The translations under genes and the position numbers were made by a program. The notes beneath the pieces are model-generated. The model worked only from the letters and a program-made list of their open reading frames with translations. It had not been told where the DNA came from and did no database searches. From NCBI GenBank assembly GCA_007753915.1, contig CP036352.1:1426001-1490000 (forward strand): a DNA stretch of 64,000 bases, in the 5' to 3' direction. Each line of letters starts with the position of its first letter. Positions within the stretch are counted from its first letter, which is position 1. The stretch comes from Phycisphaerae bacterium RAS2 (GTDB taxonomy: Bacteria > Planctomycetota > Phycisphaerae > UBA1845 > UTPLA1). Of the stretch, positions 1 through 8,786 are shown piece by piece.

Positions 1-468
1 TCGAAGTACCGCAGGTACATGCGAAAGAGCATGGATGACCAGTCGCACGCCTCGGTCCCGCCCGCGCCGGCCTGGATGGAGAAGTAGCAATCGCGCCCGT
101 CGTTCGGGCCGGACAGCAGCGCCATCAACGACACGCGGTCCAGCTCCTCGGCCAGCGCCACGCGTTCCTGATCGGCCTCGGCGAGCGTCGCGTCATCATT
201 CTCCGATTTGCCGAGCTCGTACAACACGGCGATGTCGTCGGCGCGGCGCGTGACCGCTTCGACCGGGTCAATGATCGCTTTGAGACTCTTCAAATCAGCA
301 ATGGTGGATTGCGCGGCCTTGCCCGAATCCCAGAATCCGGGGGCGCTCATCAGATCTTCTTTTTCTTTTAGCAGCTTCTTCTTGGTGGGGAGGTCAAAGA
401 GAGTCCCGCAGCGCGGTGATGCGGGCCGTGAGTTCTTCCAGCGTGGCGGTTCCATCGGGCATCGGCAT
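1..468 (-). CDS. prfB: Peptide chain release factor 2 (partial, 5' end only)
   Basis: Release factor 2 recognises UGA/UAA stop codons and triggers peptide release. Only the N-terminal part lies in the window; the gene runs off the left edge. The minus strand reads an ATG at 468 with GGAGAG six bases upstream, then 24 codons to an in-frame TGA at 396-394. After a +1 shift the frame continues as DLPTKKKLLKEKEDLMSAPG and later reaches CYFSIQAGAGGTEACDW, which matches the conserved RF2 core just before the GGQ domain. The broken frame is therefore normal programmed frameshifting, not a pseudogene. The adjacent metallophosphoesterase gene is divergent. Confidence 0.93.
393..399 (-). promoter_or_regulatory. 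prfB programmed +1 frameshift site (CTTTGAC)
   Basis: The heptamer CTTTGAC places a TGA stop at codon 25 of prfB. The downstream RF2 sequence is only in frame after a +1 slip on CTT. This is the classical RF2 autoregulatory site: low RF2 slows UGA decoding and favours the shift. The upstream Shine-Dalgarno-like stimulator seen in E. coli is weak here (GCGGGAC). Confidence 0.93.
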
Positions 469-614
469 GTCTGGCTCTCCCTATGTGTGTGTCGTACTAT
501 AGATCGGCTCGCAACGGACCGCAACGCAAGACGGCGGCGCCGGCGCGACGTGCACGCCTTGCCGGTCCGGCGCGGTCCGGTGGCGGTAACAACCCCCGAC
601 TCTATTGGCGACAA

Positions 615-1907
615 ATGGATAACACCGACACCCACTCAAACCCCGGCGCGCGGAAGTCGCGGGCCAACTGGCTGCTTCGGATCGTGCTGCTGATTGCGCT
701 GGCGGTGCTTGGCGCGTGCATCTTCGACTTTCAGACGAAGCCCTTGCTGATCACCGGACCGATGGTTCAGTTGCCGCACGACGGTGGATTGAGCGTCGTC
801 TGGGAAATGAAGGGTGATTGGATGGTGAACGGCGCCGTGCAGGTTTCCGGCACGGACGGATTGGAAAAGACCGTGGGAACATCCGGCGGCGCGTCGCCGG
901 GGAAACAGCGATTTCAGGTGGCGATAGAGGACGTCAAGCCGGGGGCGACGTACACCTACACCCTCGTCAATCGCGGCTGGTTTCGCGATGTGCCCGTGGC
1001 CGGCCCGTTCACGGTGACCACGCCGCCGTTGCCGGGCAAGTCGTTTCGCTTCGCTTGCTTTGGCGACAGCGGCAGCGGCAGCAACAGCCAGGCCGAACTG
1101 GCCGAGCTGATCGCTTCGAAGAAGCCGGATGTCGTGATCCACACCGGCGACCTGATCTACCCGGCCGGCGACATCAACGACTATCGCCCCAAGTTCTTCG
1201 AGCCGTACAAGGATCTCATCACGAGTTGCTTCTTCATGCCGAGCCTCGGCAATCACGATTGCGCCACCCAGCGCGGCGCGCCCTTTCTCGAGGTGTTTGA
1301 CCTGCCACAGAACGGGCCGAAGGGAATCCCGCGGGAGCGGAACTATTGGTTCGACTACGGCGATGCGCGGTTCGTCGCGCTGGACTCGAACGACATCTTT
1401 CCGGCCGGTGTCATCACCGCGCTGGATCGCAAGGAAAAGGTCGGCCCGTGGCTGCGCGAGGTGCTGAAGGGCGCGGGCGGCAGGTGGAAGTTTGTTTACT
1501 TTCACCACCCGTTTTACACCCACAGCAAGCACGCGGCCGAAGGCGCGGCCTACATGAAAGAGTCGTATGTCGATATATTCGAGGAGTGCGGCGTCGACGT
1601 GGTCTTCACCGGGCACAACCACTTGTACGAGCGCACCGCGCCGATCCGCAAGGATCAGGTCATGCCTGAGGGGCAGGGCGTGGTTTACGTGGTGAGCGGC
1701 GCCGGCGGGGCCGAGCGCTATGCCAAGCGCCCCAATCCGCCGGCCTACCTACGCGTCGCGGTCGATGACGTGTTCAGCTTCACGCTGGTGGAACTGTCGG
1801 CGACGCGTTTTGAGCTTAAGCAGATCAATGAATCCGATGCGGTCATCGATACTTACGCTATTGAGAAAACGGGAACTTCTATGGCCGGCAAGGCTCAATC
1901 CGACTGA
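615..1907 (+). CDS. Membrane-anchored purple acid phosphatase-like metallophosphoesterase
   Basis: Predicted calcineurin-like phosphoesterase, 430 aa. A signal anchor lies near residues 17-36 (WLLRIVLLIALAVLGACIF), followed by an Ig/FN3-like N-terminal domain (about 45-135) as in purple acid phosphatases. Metal-binding motifs appear in order: GDSGSGS (about 149), HTGDLIYPAGD, SLGNHD (about 212), YFHHPFYTHSKH and FTGHNHLYER (about 333). The frame is open upstream to 483, but that extension is low-complexity Arg/Pro, so the ATG at 615 just before the hydrophobic segment is preferred. The substrate cannot be told from sequence. It probably acts outside the cytoplasm and is transcribed alone. Confidence 0.85.
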   Translation: MDNTDTHSNPGARKSRANWLLRIVLLIALAVLGACIFDFQTKPLLITGPMVQLPHDGGLSVVWEMKGDWMVNGAVQVSGTDGLEKTVGTSGGASPGKQRFQVAIEDVKPGATYTYTLVNRGWFRDVPVAGPFTVTTPPLPGKSFRFACFGDSGSGSNSQAELAELIASKKPDVVIHTGDLIYPAGDINDYRPKFFEPYKDLITSCFFMPSLGNHDCATQRGAPFLEVFDLPQNGPKGIPRERNYWFDYGDARFVALDSNDIFPAGVITALDRKEKVGPWLREVLKGAGGRWKFVYFHHPFYTHSKHAAEGAAYMKESYVDIFEECGVDVVFTGHNHLYERTAPIRKDQVMPEGQGVVYVVSGAGGAERYAKRPNPPAYLRVAVDDVFSFTLVELSATRFELKQINESDAVIDTYAIEKTGTSMAGKAQSD

Positions 1908-2076
1908 ATCGACTATCGTCCGAGTCGGGCCATGGCATCAGTATGATCAAAGTTTGGCCATGGATCCGAGTCGCGACCAAGAGGGATTGGGTTGGGAAAG
2001 GCCAAATGCATGGAATCCGCATGCTTCCGCGCGAGGCTCCTTTCAAACGCTACTCATGCTACGTCATCAGGCGACA

Positions 2077-2105
2077 TTGTATTTTAGACTTCGTCGTATT
2101 ACAAT
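2077..2105 (+). promoter_or_regulatory. Sigma70-type promoter for the PEP-CTERM gene
   Basis: TTGTAT (2077-2082), a 17-bp spacer and TACAAT (2100-2105). The predicted transcription start is about 18 bases before the ATG at 2131, leaving room for the AGGAG ribosome binding site. Confidence 0.6.
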
Positions 2106-2130
2106 GAGTGGGGTTAAGAGGAGTGCTACA

Positions 2131-2886
2131 ATGTCGCGCAGAATCCGTATAGTCGGGATTGGTTGTCTACTCTTGATCAGCATGCTTCAAGCGAACGCTT
2201 TGAGTGCTGTGATCGAGTATGCAGGAAAGGTCAACGACGCCGGGCCCTGGGGGGCGGCATTCTTGGGGACAGACGGCTATGACTTGTATGCAACTTCATT
2301 GCCGGGCGAGCCAACTTCCACGGGTGGCGTTCCCTTCGGCCCGGTACGACTGACGCTCCTGCCGAGTTACGTCAGCAGCATATCCGCAGCCGGGGCAAAT
2401 TCTTACTATCGCTCGAACTCCTATCAGCAGTTGATCAACCCGCAAACCGGCACAATCGTTCACGCCGGCCTCACGTACAATTTCAGTCCGTCCAATCAAG
2501 AAAAGGGGCTGCTTAGCCTTGCAATCGGCCCAAATCCGCCCCCCGTATTCTATGTTGGTTACCTCACTGATACAGGAGATGGCGCGTGGGACTACCCCGA
2601 CGCCCTTAGATTCAGGCAAACGTCTGGTTCCGGCGCAGGCAATAGCGGTCTTGTTATCACCGATCAGGATGCCAACTTCGGCGTCGATTTCTTCTTCTTC
2701 AAGGTCTCCCAAGCCGCGCCAGGCGATGTGATCACGATCTCCGGATACGAGACTCAATGCGGTGTGAACTGGTGCAATTTGACTGCGGCGGGACTTGTGT
2801 TTACGCAGATCCCGGAGCCTGCGTCGGGTTTATTCCTTTGTTTGGGCCTGGCGGGGTTCATCATGCGATCCCGTCGCGGGCGATGA
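2131..2886 (+). CDS. PEP-CTERM sorting domain-containing secreted protein
   Basis: 251 aa. An N-terminal signal peptide (RIVGIGCLLLISMLQANA) precedes a body rich in Gly, Ser, Asn and aromatics with no recognised enzyme motif. The C-terminus is a canonical PEP-CTERM tail: IPEPAS, a hydrophobic stretch (GLFLCLGLAGFIM) and a basic end (RSRRGR). Such tails direct proteins to exosortase (EpsH/XrtA family) for processing. AGGAG eight bases before the ATG and a good promoter fix the start; in-frame ATGs further upstream lie before the promoter. Precise function unknown. A second PEP-CTERM protein lies near 60.1-60.8 kb. Confidence 0.85.
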   Translation: MSRRIRIVGIGCLLLISMLQANALSAVIEYAGKVNDAGPWGAAFLGTDGYDLYATSLPGEPTSTGGVPFGPVRLTLLPSYVSSISAAGANSYYRSNSYQQLINPQTGTIVHAGLTYNFSPSNQEKGLLSLAIGPNPPPVFYVGYLTDTGDGAWDYPDALRFRQTSGSGAGNSGLVITDQDANFGVDFFFFKVSQAAPGDVITISGYETQCGVNWCNLTAAGLVFTQIPEPASGLFLCLGLAGFIMRSRRGR

Positions 2887-2893
2887 AGTCGAC

Positions 2894-4195
2894 TCAATTG
2901 TTCGCGGTTTCCGCACCAGGGCGCGCTTGGACGAATTGAAGCGCGGCGTCAAGCACCGGATCCTTCCCCGCGAGGACATCGGCGATCGTCGGCTCGACCA
3001 GCACGTCCGGCGTGACGGTCTGCACGTCTCCGTCCACCAGTGAAAAGTAATTCGTCGAATACATCACAACCAGCTTCGAGTGCGGCAGCGTCAGAGGCTT
3101 GATCTCGCCGTAAGCATTCGGGCTCCCGCCGGTCGGTTCGCCGATCAGCACGGCACCGTACCGCTGGCGAAGCTGGATCGCGTTCATCATCGCCGAGGAA
3201 AACGTGCCGCGGCCGATCAGCACGAGCAGGTGGCCCGGCTCGCGCAGGGCCGGCCGCCAGAGCAGGTGTGGGTACATCGCGTCGATGACCATGGAGTTGC
3301 CGCCGCCGTTGCGGCGCAGGTCGATGATCAGCCGCCATTTTTTTGCGTCCGGCCCATCTCCAGTCGGGATTCCCGTAAACATCGCGTCGCAAAGGGTGCG
3401 GAACTCGCCGAACCCGGAGCAGGTGTTGTACGCGAGGTACATCGCCGGGCCGTGCGACGGTGTCACGATTGCCTGATGCCAATAAGGTTCGGCCCGCTGC
3501 TCGGCGAGCGGCACGCGCTCCGCCGCGAACACCCAGCGCCACTCGCGGTCCGATGCAATCGGCGAAAGTTCTATAATCGCCTCTTTTCCGTTCGCGTCAG
3601 CGGTGGTAAAGGCGACGCGGTCCAGGCCGGCACTCAATCCACAGGCGTGCAGGAGCTCCGGATTTCGCATCGCAAGCGGGACGCGCCGCCGTATCTGCAT
3701 CTCATTCTCGGCGGGGAACGTCTCTGCGAGGCGTCGCGCGGCCTCGTCCACCGGCAACTCGCCGATTCGAACAAGTTTTGCGCCGAGGATTGCCTCGAAT
3801 CGTCGGAGCGTTCGCGTCACGTAATACCCGTCGTGAAGCCATTCAGCGACAATCGGCAGCGTGCGGAACCCGCCGACTTGCGCGAAGTTCTGGGCCTGCG
3901 TGTGGCCGTCGCCGATCAGCGCGATGAGCCGCATCATGCCGACGACGATTTGATGGTCCGCGAGGCGCGGCACGTCCGCGCGCAGTTTCGCCGCCGCGGA
4001 ATCGAACGACTCGCGCGAGCACTTGAAGAAGGCGTTCTTGTGCAGGCGAGGCAGTTCGTGGGCGAGGCAATCGACGTCCGCCTGCCATTTCGCATCGCGC
4101 GAGAGCTCGCGCTCGGCCGGGCGCGGTGCGGCACAACCGGCGACGGCGCACAGCACTGTGTAAAAGGCGACGCGAAGCGTAGCGGCGCGGGTCAT
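2894..4195 (-). CDS. S41 family peptidase-like lipoprotein
   Basis: 433 aa, related to tail-specific (C-terminal processing) proteases. The signal sequence ends in a lipobox (VAGC), so it is probably a lipoprotein. The S41 fold is visible in IDLRRNGGGN (about 290), the serine region GRGTFSSAMMNA, and VLIGEPTGGSPNAYGE. The ATG at 4195 overlaps the stop of the upstream gene (ATGA), which sets the start and implies translational coupling to the squalene-cyclase-like repeat protein. The canonical serine/lysine dyad is not certain by eye, so activity is inferred. Substrate unknown. Confidence 0.8.
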   Translation of the reverse strand: MTRAATLRVAFYTVLCAVAGCAAPRPAERELSRDAKWQADVDCLAHELPRLHKNAFFKCSRESFDSAAAKLRADVPRLADHQIVVGMMRLIALIGDGHTQAQNFAQVGGFRTLPIVAEWLHDGYYVTRTLRRFEAILGAKLVRIGELPVDEAARRLAETFPAENEMQIRRRVPLAMRNPELLHACGLSAGLDRVAFTTADANGKEAIIELSPIASDREWRWVFAAERVPLAEQRAEPYWHQAIVTPSHGPAMYLAYNTCSGFGEFRTLCDAMFTGIPTGDGPDAKKWRLIIDLRRNGGGNSMVIDAMYPHLLWRPALREPGHLLVLIGRGTFSSAMMNAIQLRQRYGAVLIGEPTGGSPNAYGEIKPLTLPHSKLVVMYSTNYFSLVDGDVQTVTPDVLVEPTIADVLAGKDPVLDAALQFVQARPGAETANN

Positions 4196-5391
4196 TCGGC
4201 GCTCCGCATGCCGCCGGAGTTCGCGCCCGCTGCCGTCTGAAGCGTCGTTACGGTTAATCCGGTGACATAGTCCGCATCCCCTTCCAACCAGCGATCGGCC
4301 TCGTTCAGCCAGCTTCCGTCGGGCTGTTGAAGCGAGGTGACCTTGCGGCACAGTTCAACGCGCCAATCATGCGAATGGCCCGCGCCGTCGGTGATCGTCG
4401 GTTCACCCCAGGCCACCAGAGCACGCGAGAAGACGTGATAGTAATAATACAAACCCTCTCGCTTCTGCCGATCCGGCATGCCGGGGTTAACGTCGAGCGT
4501 GTAGTTCTGCCGAATCCACGTCCGGGCCGCCGTGACGCGCGGGTCATCGCGCGAAAGCCCCGCGTATAGATAGCTCTTGAACCCCGCATAAGTCATCGAG
4601 CCGTAACTGCGTAGCGGCCGGCCAAGTTCAAAACCGCCCGTTGCCTTCGACTCGCCTCCGTCGGCCGCGGTGTAAACAAATCCGCCGTCGCTTGCGCCAC
4701 GAGCGAACGGCTGGTCGTTGGTCGTTTCGTTCATCTGGCAGCGCGAGATGAAAACAATCGCACGCTTGTAAACCGGATCATCCGTCGATAGCCCGCTCTG
4801 GTGCAGCGCCTCCAGCATCATTTGCGTGTTGGAGAGATCCGGGCGCTTCGTCGTGTTGTAGCCTGCCCCGCCGTACCACGTGTCTTTGACATCCTTCTTC
4901 TCGCTCTCGTCGTACTGCAGCCCCTTTAGAAACGCCTGCGCCTTGGCGATGTGCGGCGCATGGCGCGCGCGATCCAGCGAAGCGAGAAACGTCAAAACGA
5001 CAGATGTCTGATAGTTCGCCAGGTTCTGCTGCCGCTCGTAGAAGCCGCCGTCGTGTTGCGCGTGGCGCAGGATCGACTCGACGGCTCGCTGCACGACCGC
5101 GTGGTTCGGCCCGTAATCGGGGGAATCCGCGAAGGCCTTGGCGACAATGGCTGTCACCGCCGGGCCGTACTTGGCGTTCCAGCCGCCGTCTTTCTCCTGC
5201 CGCGCCGCGAGGAATTTCAGTGCTTTGCTGACCGTCGCGTCGGTCTGCTGCTTCACAGCCGGCGCGATGGGCGGCATGGGCGCCGGCGGAGCGATGCCGC
5301 TGGACTTCTGCGGCGAAGACCATGCCGGAGCAAGGCCCGTGAACAGGAGTCCTGCCGAAGCAGCCGCAATGAGCATCAGGGTTCTTCGCAT
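4192..5391 (-). CDS. Secreted prenyltransferase/squalene oxidase repeat protein
   Basis: 399 aa. Signal peptide (LMLIAAASAGLLFTGLAPAWS) followed by alpha/alpha-toroid repeats as in squalene-hopene cyclases and terpene cyclases: ALKFLAARQEKDGGWNAKYG, ILRHAQHDGGFYE, SLQQPDGSWLNE. It lacks a clear DXDD cyclase motif and is exported, so it is more likely a structural or binding member of this superfamily than a cyclase. AGGA eight bases before the ATG at 5391 supports the start. First gene of a two-gene unit with the S41 peptidase. Confidence 0.8.
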   Translation of the reverse strand: MRRTLMLIAAASAGLLFTGLAPAWSSPQKSSGIAPPAPMPPIAPAVKQQTDATVSKALKFLAARQEKDGGWNAKYGPAVTAIVAKAFADSPDYGPNHAVVQRAVESILRHAQHDGGFYERQQNLANYQTSVVLTFLASLDRARHAPHIAKAQAFLKGLQYDESEKKDVKDTWYGGAGYNTTKRPDLSNTQMMLEALHQSGLSTDDPVYKRAIVFISRCQMNETTNDQPFARGASDGGFVYTAADGGESKATGGFELGRPLRSYGSMTYAGFKSYLYAGLSRDDPRVTAARTWIRQNYTLDVNPGMPDRQKREGLYYYYHVFSRALVAWGEPTITDGAGHSHDWRVELCRKVTSLQQPDGSWLNEADRWLEGDADYVTGLTVTTLQTAAGANSGGMRSAE

Positions 5392-5547
5392 CTGTGAGTT
5401 CCTGTAGATAGGGTTTTCACAAGCAGCGCAGCCGTCGATTGACGCACCGCCGTAACCATCTAGCATCATCGCACGATCTTACTGCGGTTGGCGGCACGGT
5501 GCCCGCGCGGCCGCCAATCTCGTTGAGCGCAATATAGCAGGAAACCC

Positions 5548-6780
5548 ATGCCCTTTCTCCACGGCTCGCTTTCGTTCTCCCGTTTCCAGGTCGTCGGCGG
5601 TTCGCCCAAGCGGCTCGATGACAACCTGATGGACAAGTTTCGCGGTCATGTCATCGGCAAGGGCAAGGCCCGATCCGACGGCGTTGAGATCGGCTGGCTC
5701 GGCGGGCGGCATCTGCTCGACCGCGAGTTCGACGCCGACAAGAACGTGATTCTCGACTGCCTGCACTTTGGCATGCGCGTCGATTCGTCGAAAGTCCCGC
5801 CGGACCTGATGCGGGCGTACGTGGAGCAGGAGCGCGAGGCGCTGCTCAAGGCAAATGAAAACTGGAAGCCGGCGCGGGTTCGCAAGGAGGCGATCGAAGC
5901 GGCCAGGCAGCGCGCGGCGGGGGAGATGAAGGACGGGCGCTTTCGCTCGATGCGACAGTTTCCGATCCTGTGGGACACGCGCAGTGACGTGATCTACCTC
6001 GGCGCGACGCAGCCGGCCGTGCAGGAGCGGTTCATGTCGCTTTTTCGCGATACGTTCGACAAGCGCGTGGAGCGGATGTCGGCGGGACGGCTGGCGTATC
6101 AGTGGGCCGAGGCAGCGGGGAACTCGCGACGGATCGAGACGGCGCAGCTTGCGAAGTATGTTCCGCACGCGCGCGGCAACGGGCACATCGAAGTGTATTG
6201 GACAGCGGCCGATCCGGCCTCGCGCGACTACCTTGGCAATGAGTTCCTGCTGTGGCTGTGGTGGATGGTCGCCGAGCAGTCAGACGTGATTCATCTGCCG
6301 GATGAGACCGACGCGTCGGTACTGATTGTCAAGCAGTTGACACTCGAATGCCCGTGGGCCGAGACGGGCAAGCAGGTGCTGACGGCCGACGGCCCGGCGT
6401 CGCTGCCGGAGAGTCGCCGGGCGTTGCAAGGGGGCAAGCTGCCTCGCAGAGTGGGGCTGATCCTGCATCGTGACGGCGTGCAATACGAACTGGCGCTCCA
6501 GGCCGAGACGTTCAACGTGTCGGGCGGCGTGCTTCCGAAACTTGAAAAGCAGCCGGGTGAGCCGGTGCGCGGCGATCTTCGCGAACAGGCGGAAGAGCGC
6601 GTTGAGCAGGTGCGGCACTTCAGCGCGACGCTTGATGTGCTGTATCACGCGTATCTTGCGAAGCGATTCAGCGACGACTGGGCGCGGGTGCAGCGCGACA
6701 TCGCCGGGTGGGTGCTGGATGTCGACACGCCTGATGCGATTCGCAGTCGCATGGCGGACACCGGCGTCGCGGCGGGCTAA
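5548..6780 (+). CDS. RdgC-like recombination-associated protein (distant)
   Basis: 410 aa, no signal peptide or membrane segment. The order of elements resembles RdgC (ring-shaped DNA-binding protein that limits RecA/exonuclease activity): an N-terminal strand region, an IGWLGGRH segment, a charged helix region (VPPDLMRAYVEQEREALLKANENWK), then RQFPILWDTRSDVIYLGATQPAVQERFMSLF, which parallels the RdgC central strand-helix. It is about 100 residues longer than E. coli RdgC (about 300 aa). Similarity is structural and by eye, so the family call is moderate. It is divergent from the repeat protein gene and its stop overlaps that of the asparaginase gene. Confidence 0.5.
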   Translation: MPFLHGSLSFSRFQVVGGSPKRLDDNLMDKFRGHVIGKGKARSDGVEIGWLGGRHLLDREFDADKNVILDCLHFGMRVDSSKVPPDLMRAYVEQEREALLKANENWKPARVRKEAIEAARQRAAGEMKDGRFRSMRQFPILWDTRSDVIYLGATQPAVQERFMSLFRDTFDKRVERMSAGRLAYQWAEAAGNSRRIETAQLAKYVPHARGNGHIEVYWTAADPASRDYLGNEFLLWLWWMVAEQSDVIHLPDETDASVLIVKQLTLECPWAETGKQVLTADGPASLPESRRALQGGKLPRRVGLILHRDGVQYELALQAETFNVSGGVLPKLEKQPGEPVRGDLREQAEERVEQVRHFSATLDVLYHAYLAKRFSDDWARVQRDIAGWVLDVDTPDAIRSRMADTGVAAG

Positions 6781-7895
6781 TCGCGCTTGTAGAGAAACGC
6801 AGAGTCCAACAATCGACCGCCGGTCTCGTCACAGACGGCGTATTTCGCTCCCGACCACATCGCGGCCGAACCGTGGCGGCCGTCCTTCGCGAGCGCGTAG
6901 AGAATCAATCCGTACGCCGGTCGGCCGTTCTTGTCGCGCAGGCGCGGTTCGGTGTGATCCGCGACGCGCCGTATGACTTCGAGACAAGCGTCTTGAGGCG
7001 ATTTGCCGTGCCGCATCAATTCGACCACGAGAAACGATGAACAATTCAGCAGGTTCGCCTCGCCCCGGCCGGTGGACCCCGCTGCGCCGACGGCGTTGTC
7101 CACATACAACCCCGCGCCGAGAATGGGTGAATCGCCTACTCGCCCGGGAATCTTGTAAGACAAACCACTTGTGGTCGTCGTCGCGCCGAGGTCGCCGCGA
7201 CTGTCCACCGCGGCGCAGTGTATCGTCCCCCAGGTAAAGGGAATCGCATCGCGACCGCGCGCGCCGGCCGCGGGGCTGATTTCTTCATCACTCAACCAGT
7301 CGTCGTCCTTGTCGCGCGACTCCTTCCACTTGAGCCACGCCTGGCGCGAGGCTTCGGTGAGCAGGTCCTGTTCCTTGAATCCATGCGCCTTGGCGAAACG
7401 CAATGCACCCTCGCCGACGATGAGCACATGATCGGTTCGCTGCATGACCAGCCGCGCTACCTGCGCCGGATTACGAATGTTGCGGAGCGACGCGACCGCG
7501 CCGGCCTTGTGCGTCGGCCCGTGCATGACCGAAGCGTCCAGTTCGACGATGCCGTCTTCGTTGGGCAGCCCGCCGTAGCCGACCGATGAGTCGTCCGGGT
7601 CATCCTCGACAATTGTCACCGATTCGATGGCGGCATCGAGCGGGTCCTTTCGCGCGACCAGCGCCTTGTAGCCGACATCGATGGCCTTGAGGCCGTTCGA
7701 GCTGGAGATGATCACCGGCCGCGCGCCCGGCTTGGCGCCACCCGCCGATGGCTGCTCCGCGCGGGCCATTTGCGGCAGCAAGGCGGCGGCATCAGCACCG
7801 AGAACCGCGCCGGCAACCGCCGCCCGATGGAGAAACTCGCGGCGCGTTGCAGCCCTCGGCTCTCCCAAACCTGTTTGTGGGTCTGACTTGTCCAT
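6777..7895 (-). CDS. Tat-exported N4-(beta-N-acetylglucosaminyl)-L-asparaginase / isoaspartyl peptidase
   Basis: Ntn-hydrolase of the glycosylasparaginase family, 372 aa. The N-terminus has a twin-arginine signal (RREFLHRAAVAGAVLGADAAA). The autoproteolytic site is visible as WGTIHCAAVD, with Thr224 the predicted nucleophile after self-cleavage, followed by the family block SYKIPGRVGDSPILGAGLYVDN and GSTGRGE. The family hydrolyses asparagine-linked GlcNAc or beta-aspartyl bonds. Export suggests scavenging of glycoprotein or peptide debris. Convergent with the RdgC-like gene: the two stop codons overlap. Confidence 0.88.
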   Translation of the reverse strand: MDKSDPQTGLGEPRAATRREFLHRAAVAGAVLGADAAALLPQMARAEQPSAGGAKPGARPVIISSSNGLKAIDVGYKALVARKDPLDAAIESVTIVEDDPDDSSVGYGGLPNEDGIVELDASVMHGPTHKAGAVASLRNIRNPAQVARLVMQRTDHVLIVGEGALRFAKAHGFKEQDLLTEASRQAWLKWKESRDKDDDWLSDEEISPAAGARGRDAIPFTWGTIHCAAVDSRGDLGATTTTSGLSYKIPGRVGDSPILGAGLYVDNAVGAAGSTGRGEANLLNCSSFLVVELMRHGKSPQDACLEVIRRVADHTEPRLRDKNGRPAYGLILYALAKDGRHGSAAMWSGAKYAVCDETGGRLLDSAFLYKRD

Positions 7896-8116
7896 GGAAC
7901 GGTTAGATATCCGAAGCGGGCGTGCTTCACCAGCGAAAAGTCAGGGCCGTCCCCGAAAATGGGATCGATAACAAGAAATGGGGGATAATTTGCATGGAAG
8001 GCCCAAAGCGTCTAAGGTTGGCTGCGGCAGCGGTTTAGGTGCGGCAGTTCCCGGGAATCGGCGGCAGGGAACTCCCATTCGGGCTAACCGCGCATGGGTT
8101 TACAGTGTCTGAACTT

Positions 8117-8731
8117 ATGAGCAAAAAGGCGGCCACGGACAGCCCGGTGGAAGACGACGCAAAGGCGGCTGCGGAGGACATCGCGGCCATCGAGCGGACG
8201 CTCGCGGGCGAGATGTCGGCGTTCGACGAGTTGATCGAGCGCTATCAGCGGCGGGCGGTTGCCGTGGCCTATCGGCTGCTGGGCAACATCGACGACGCCC
8301 AGGAAGTCTGTCAGGAGTCGTTTTTGCGGGCGTATCGGTCGCTGTCGGGTTTGCAGGAGCGAGGCCGATTCGGTCCCTGGCTGATGCGAATCGTCAGCAA
8401 TCAGTCGCTGAACTTCCGGCGCGGTCGGCGGCCGATGCTGTCGCTGCACGGTGACGACGACGAAAGCGGGGATTCGCAGGCCGCGTCGATCAAGTCCCGT
8501 GGTGAAGAAGGAGACTCGCTCGAAGCGTCGGAACTGCAGGGAGCGATTGCGGCGGCGATTGAGTCACTGCCCGACCCGCAACGGCTGGCGCTGGTGCTTT
8601 TCGCGATTGAGGAGATGCCCCAGAAGGACGTGGCGGAGATCCTTGAATGCAGCGTGGAAATGGTCAAGTGGAACGTCTTTCAGGCCCGAAAGACCCTGAA
8701 GGAGAAACTTAAGAGCTTCCTCGAAGAGTGA
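8117..8731 (+). CDS. ECF-type RNA polymerase sigma factor
   Basis: 204 aa extracytoplasmic-function sigma factor. Region 2 is clear (AFDELIERYQRRAVAVAYRLLGNIDDAQEVCQE; GPWLMRIVSNQSLNFRR) and region 4 follows (LPDPQRLALVLFAIEEMPQKDVAEI ... VFQARKTLKEKL). The ATG at 8117 begins the family-length protein; the upstream open frame has no sigma features. It is followed by a probable membrane anti-sigma gene and a secreted STN-domain protein, which suggests a dedicated envelope-sensing module. Confidence 0.9.
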   Translation: MSKKAATDSPVEDDAKAAAEDIAAIERTLAGEMSAFDELIERYQRRAVAVAYRLLGNIDDAQEVCQESFLRAYRSLSGLQERGRFGPWLMRIVSNQSLNFRRGRRPMLSLHGDDDESGDSQAASIKSRGEEGDSLEASELQGAIAAAIESLPDPQRLALVLFAIEEMPQKDVAEILECSVEMVKWNVFQARKTLKEKLKSFLEE

Positions 8732-8786
8732 CTCGAACAATGTCGGCGGCGGGATCGGAAAGTCGGCGGTCAGGAATCGTGAATTG

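Noticed and set aside
483-614. N-terminal extension of the metallophosphoesterase frame
   Set aside because: Arg/Pro-rich, no ribosome binding site, and it puts the signal anchor 60 residues in; ATG 615 is a better start.
636-1622. Long open frame on the minus strand opposite the metallophosphoesterase
   Set aside because: It is the antisense shadow of a gene with clear catalytic motifs and shows no domain of its own. Similar antisense frames occur across the window because of the high GC.
5548-6780. Possible defence-system gene
   Set aside because: No nuclease, NTPase or other defence motifs; RdgC-like layout is the better reading.
7896-8116. Riboswitch in front of the sigma factor gene
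   Set aside because: A hairpin AGTTCCC/GGGAACT is present but no known aptamer blocks could be matched.
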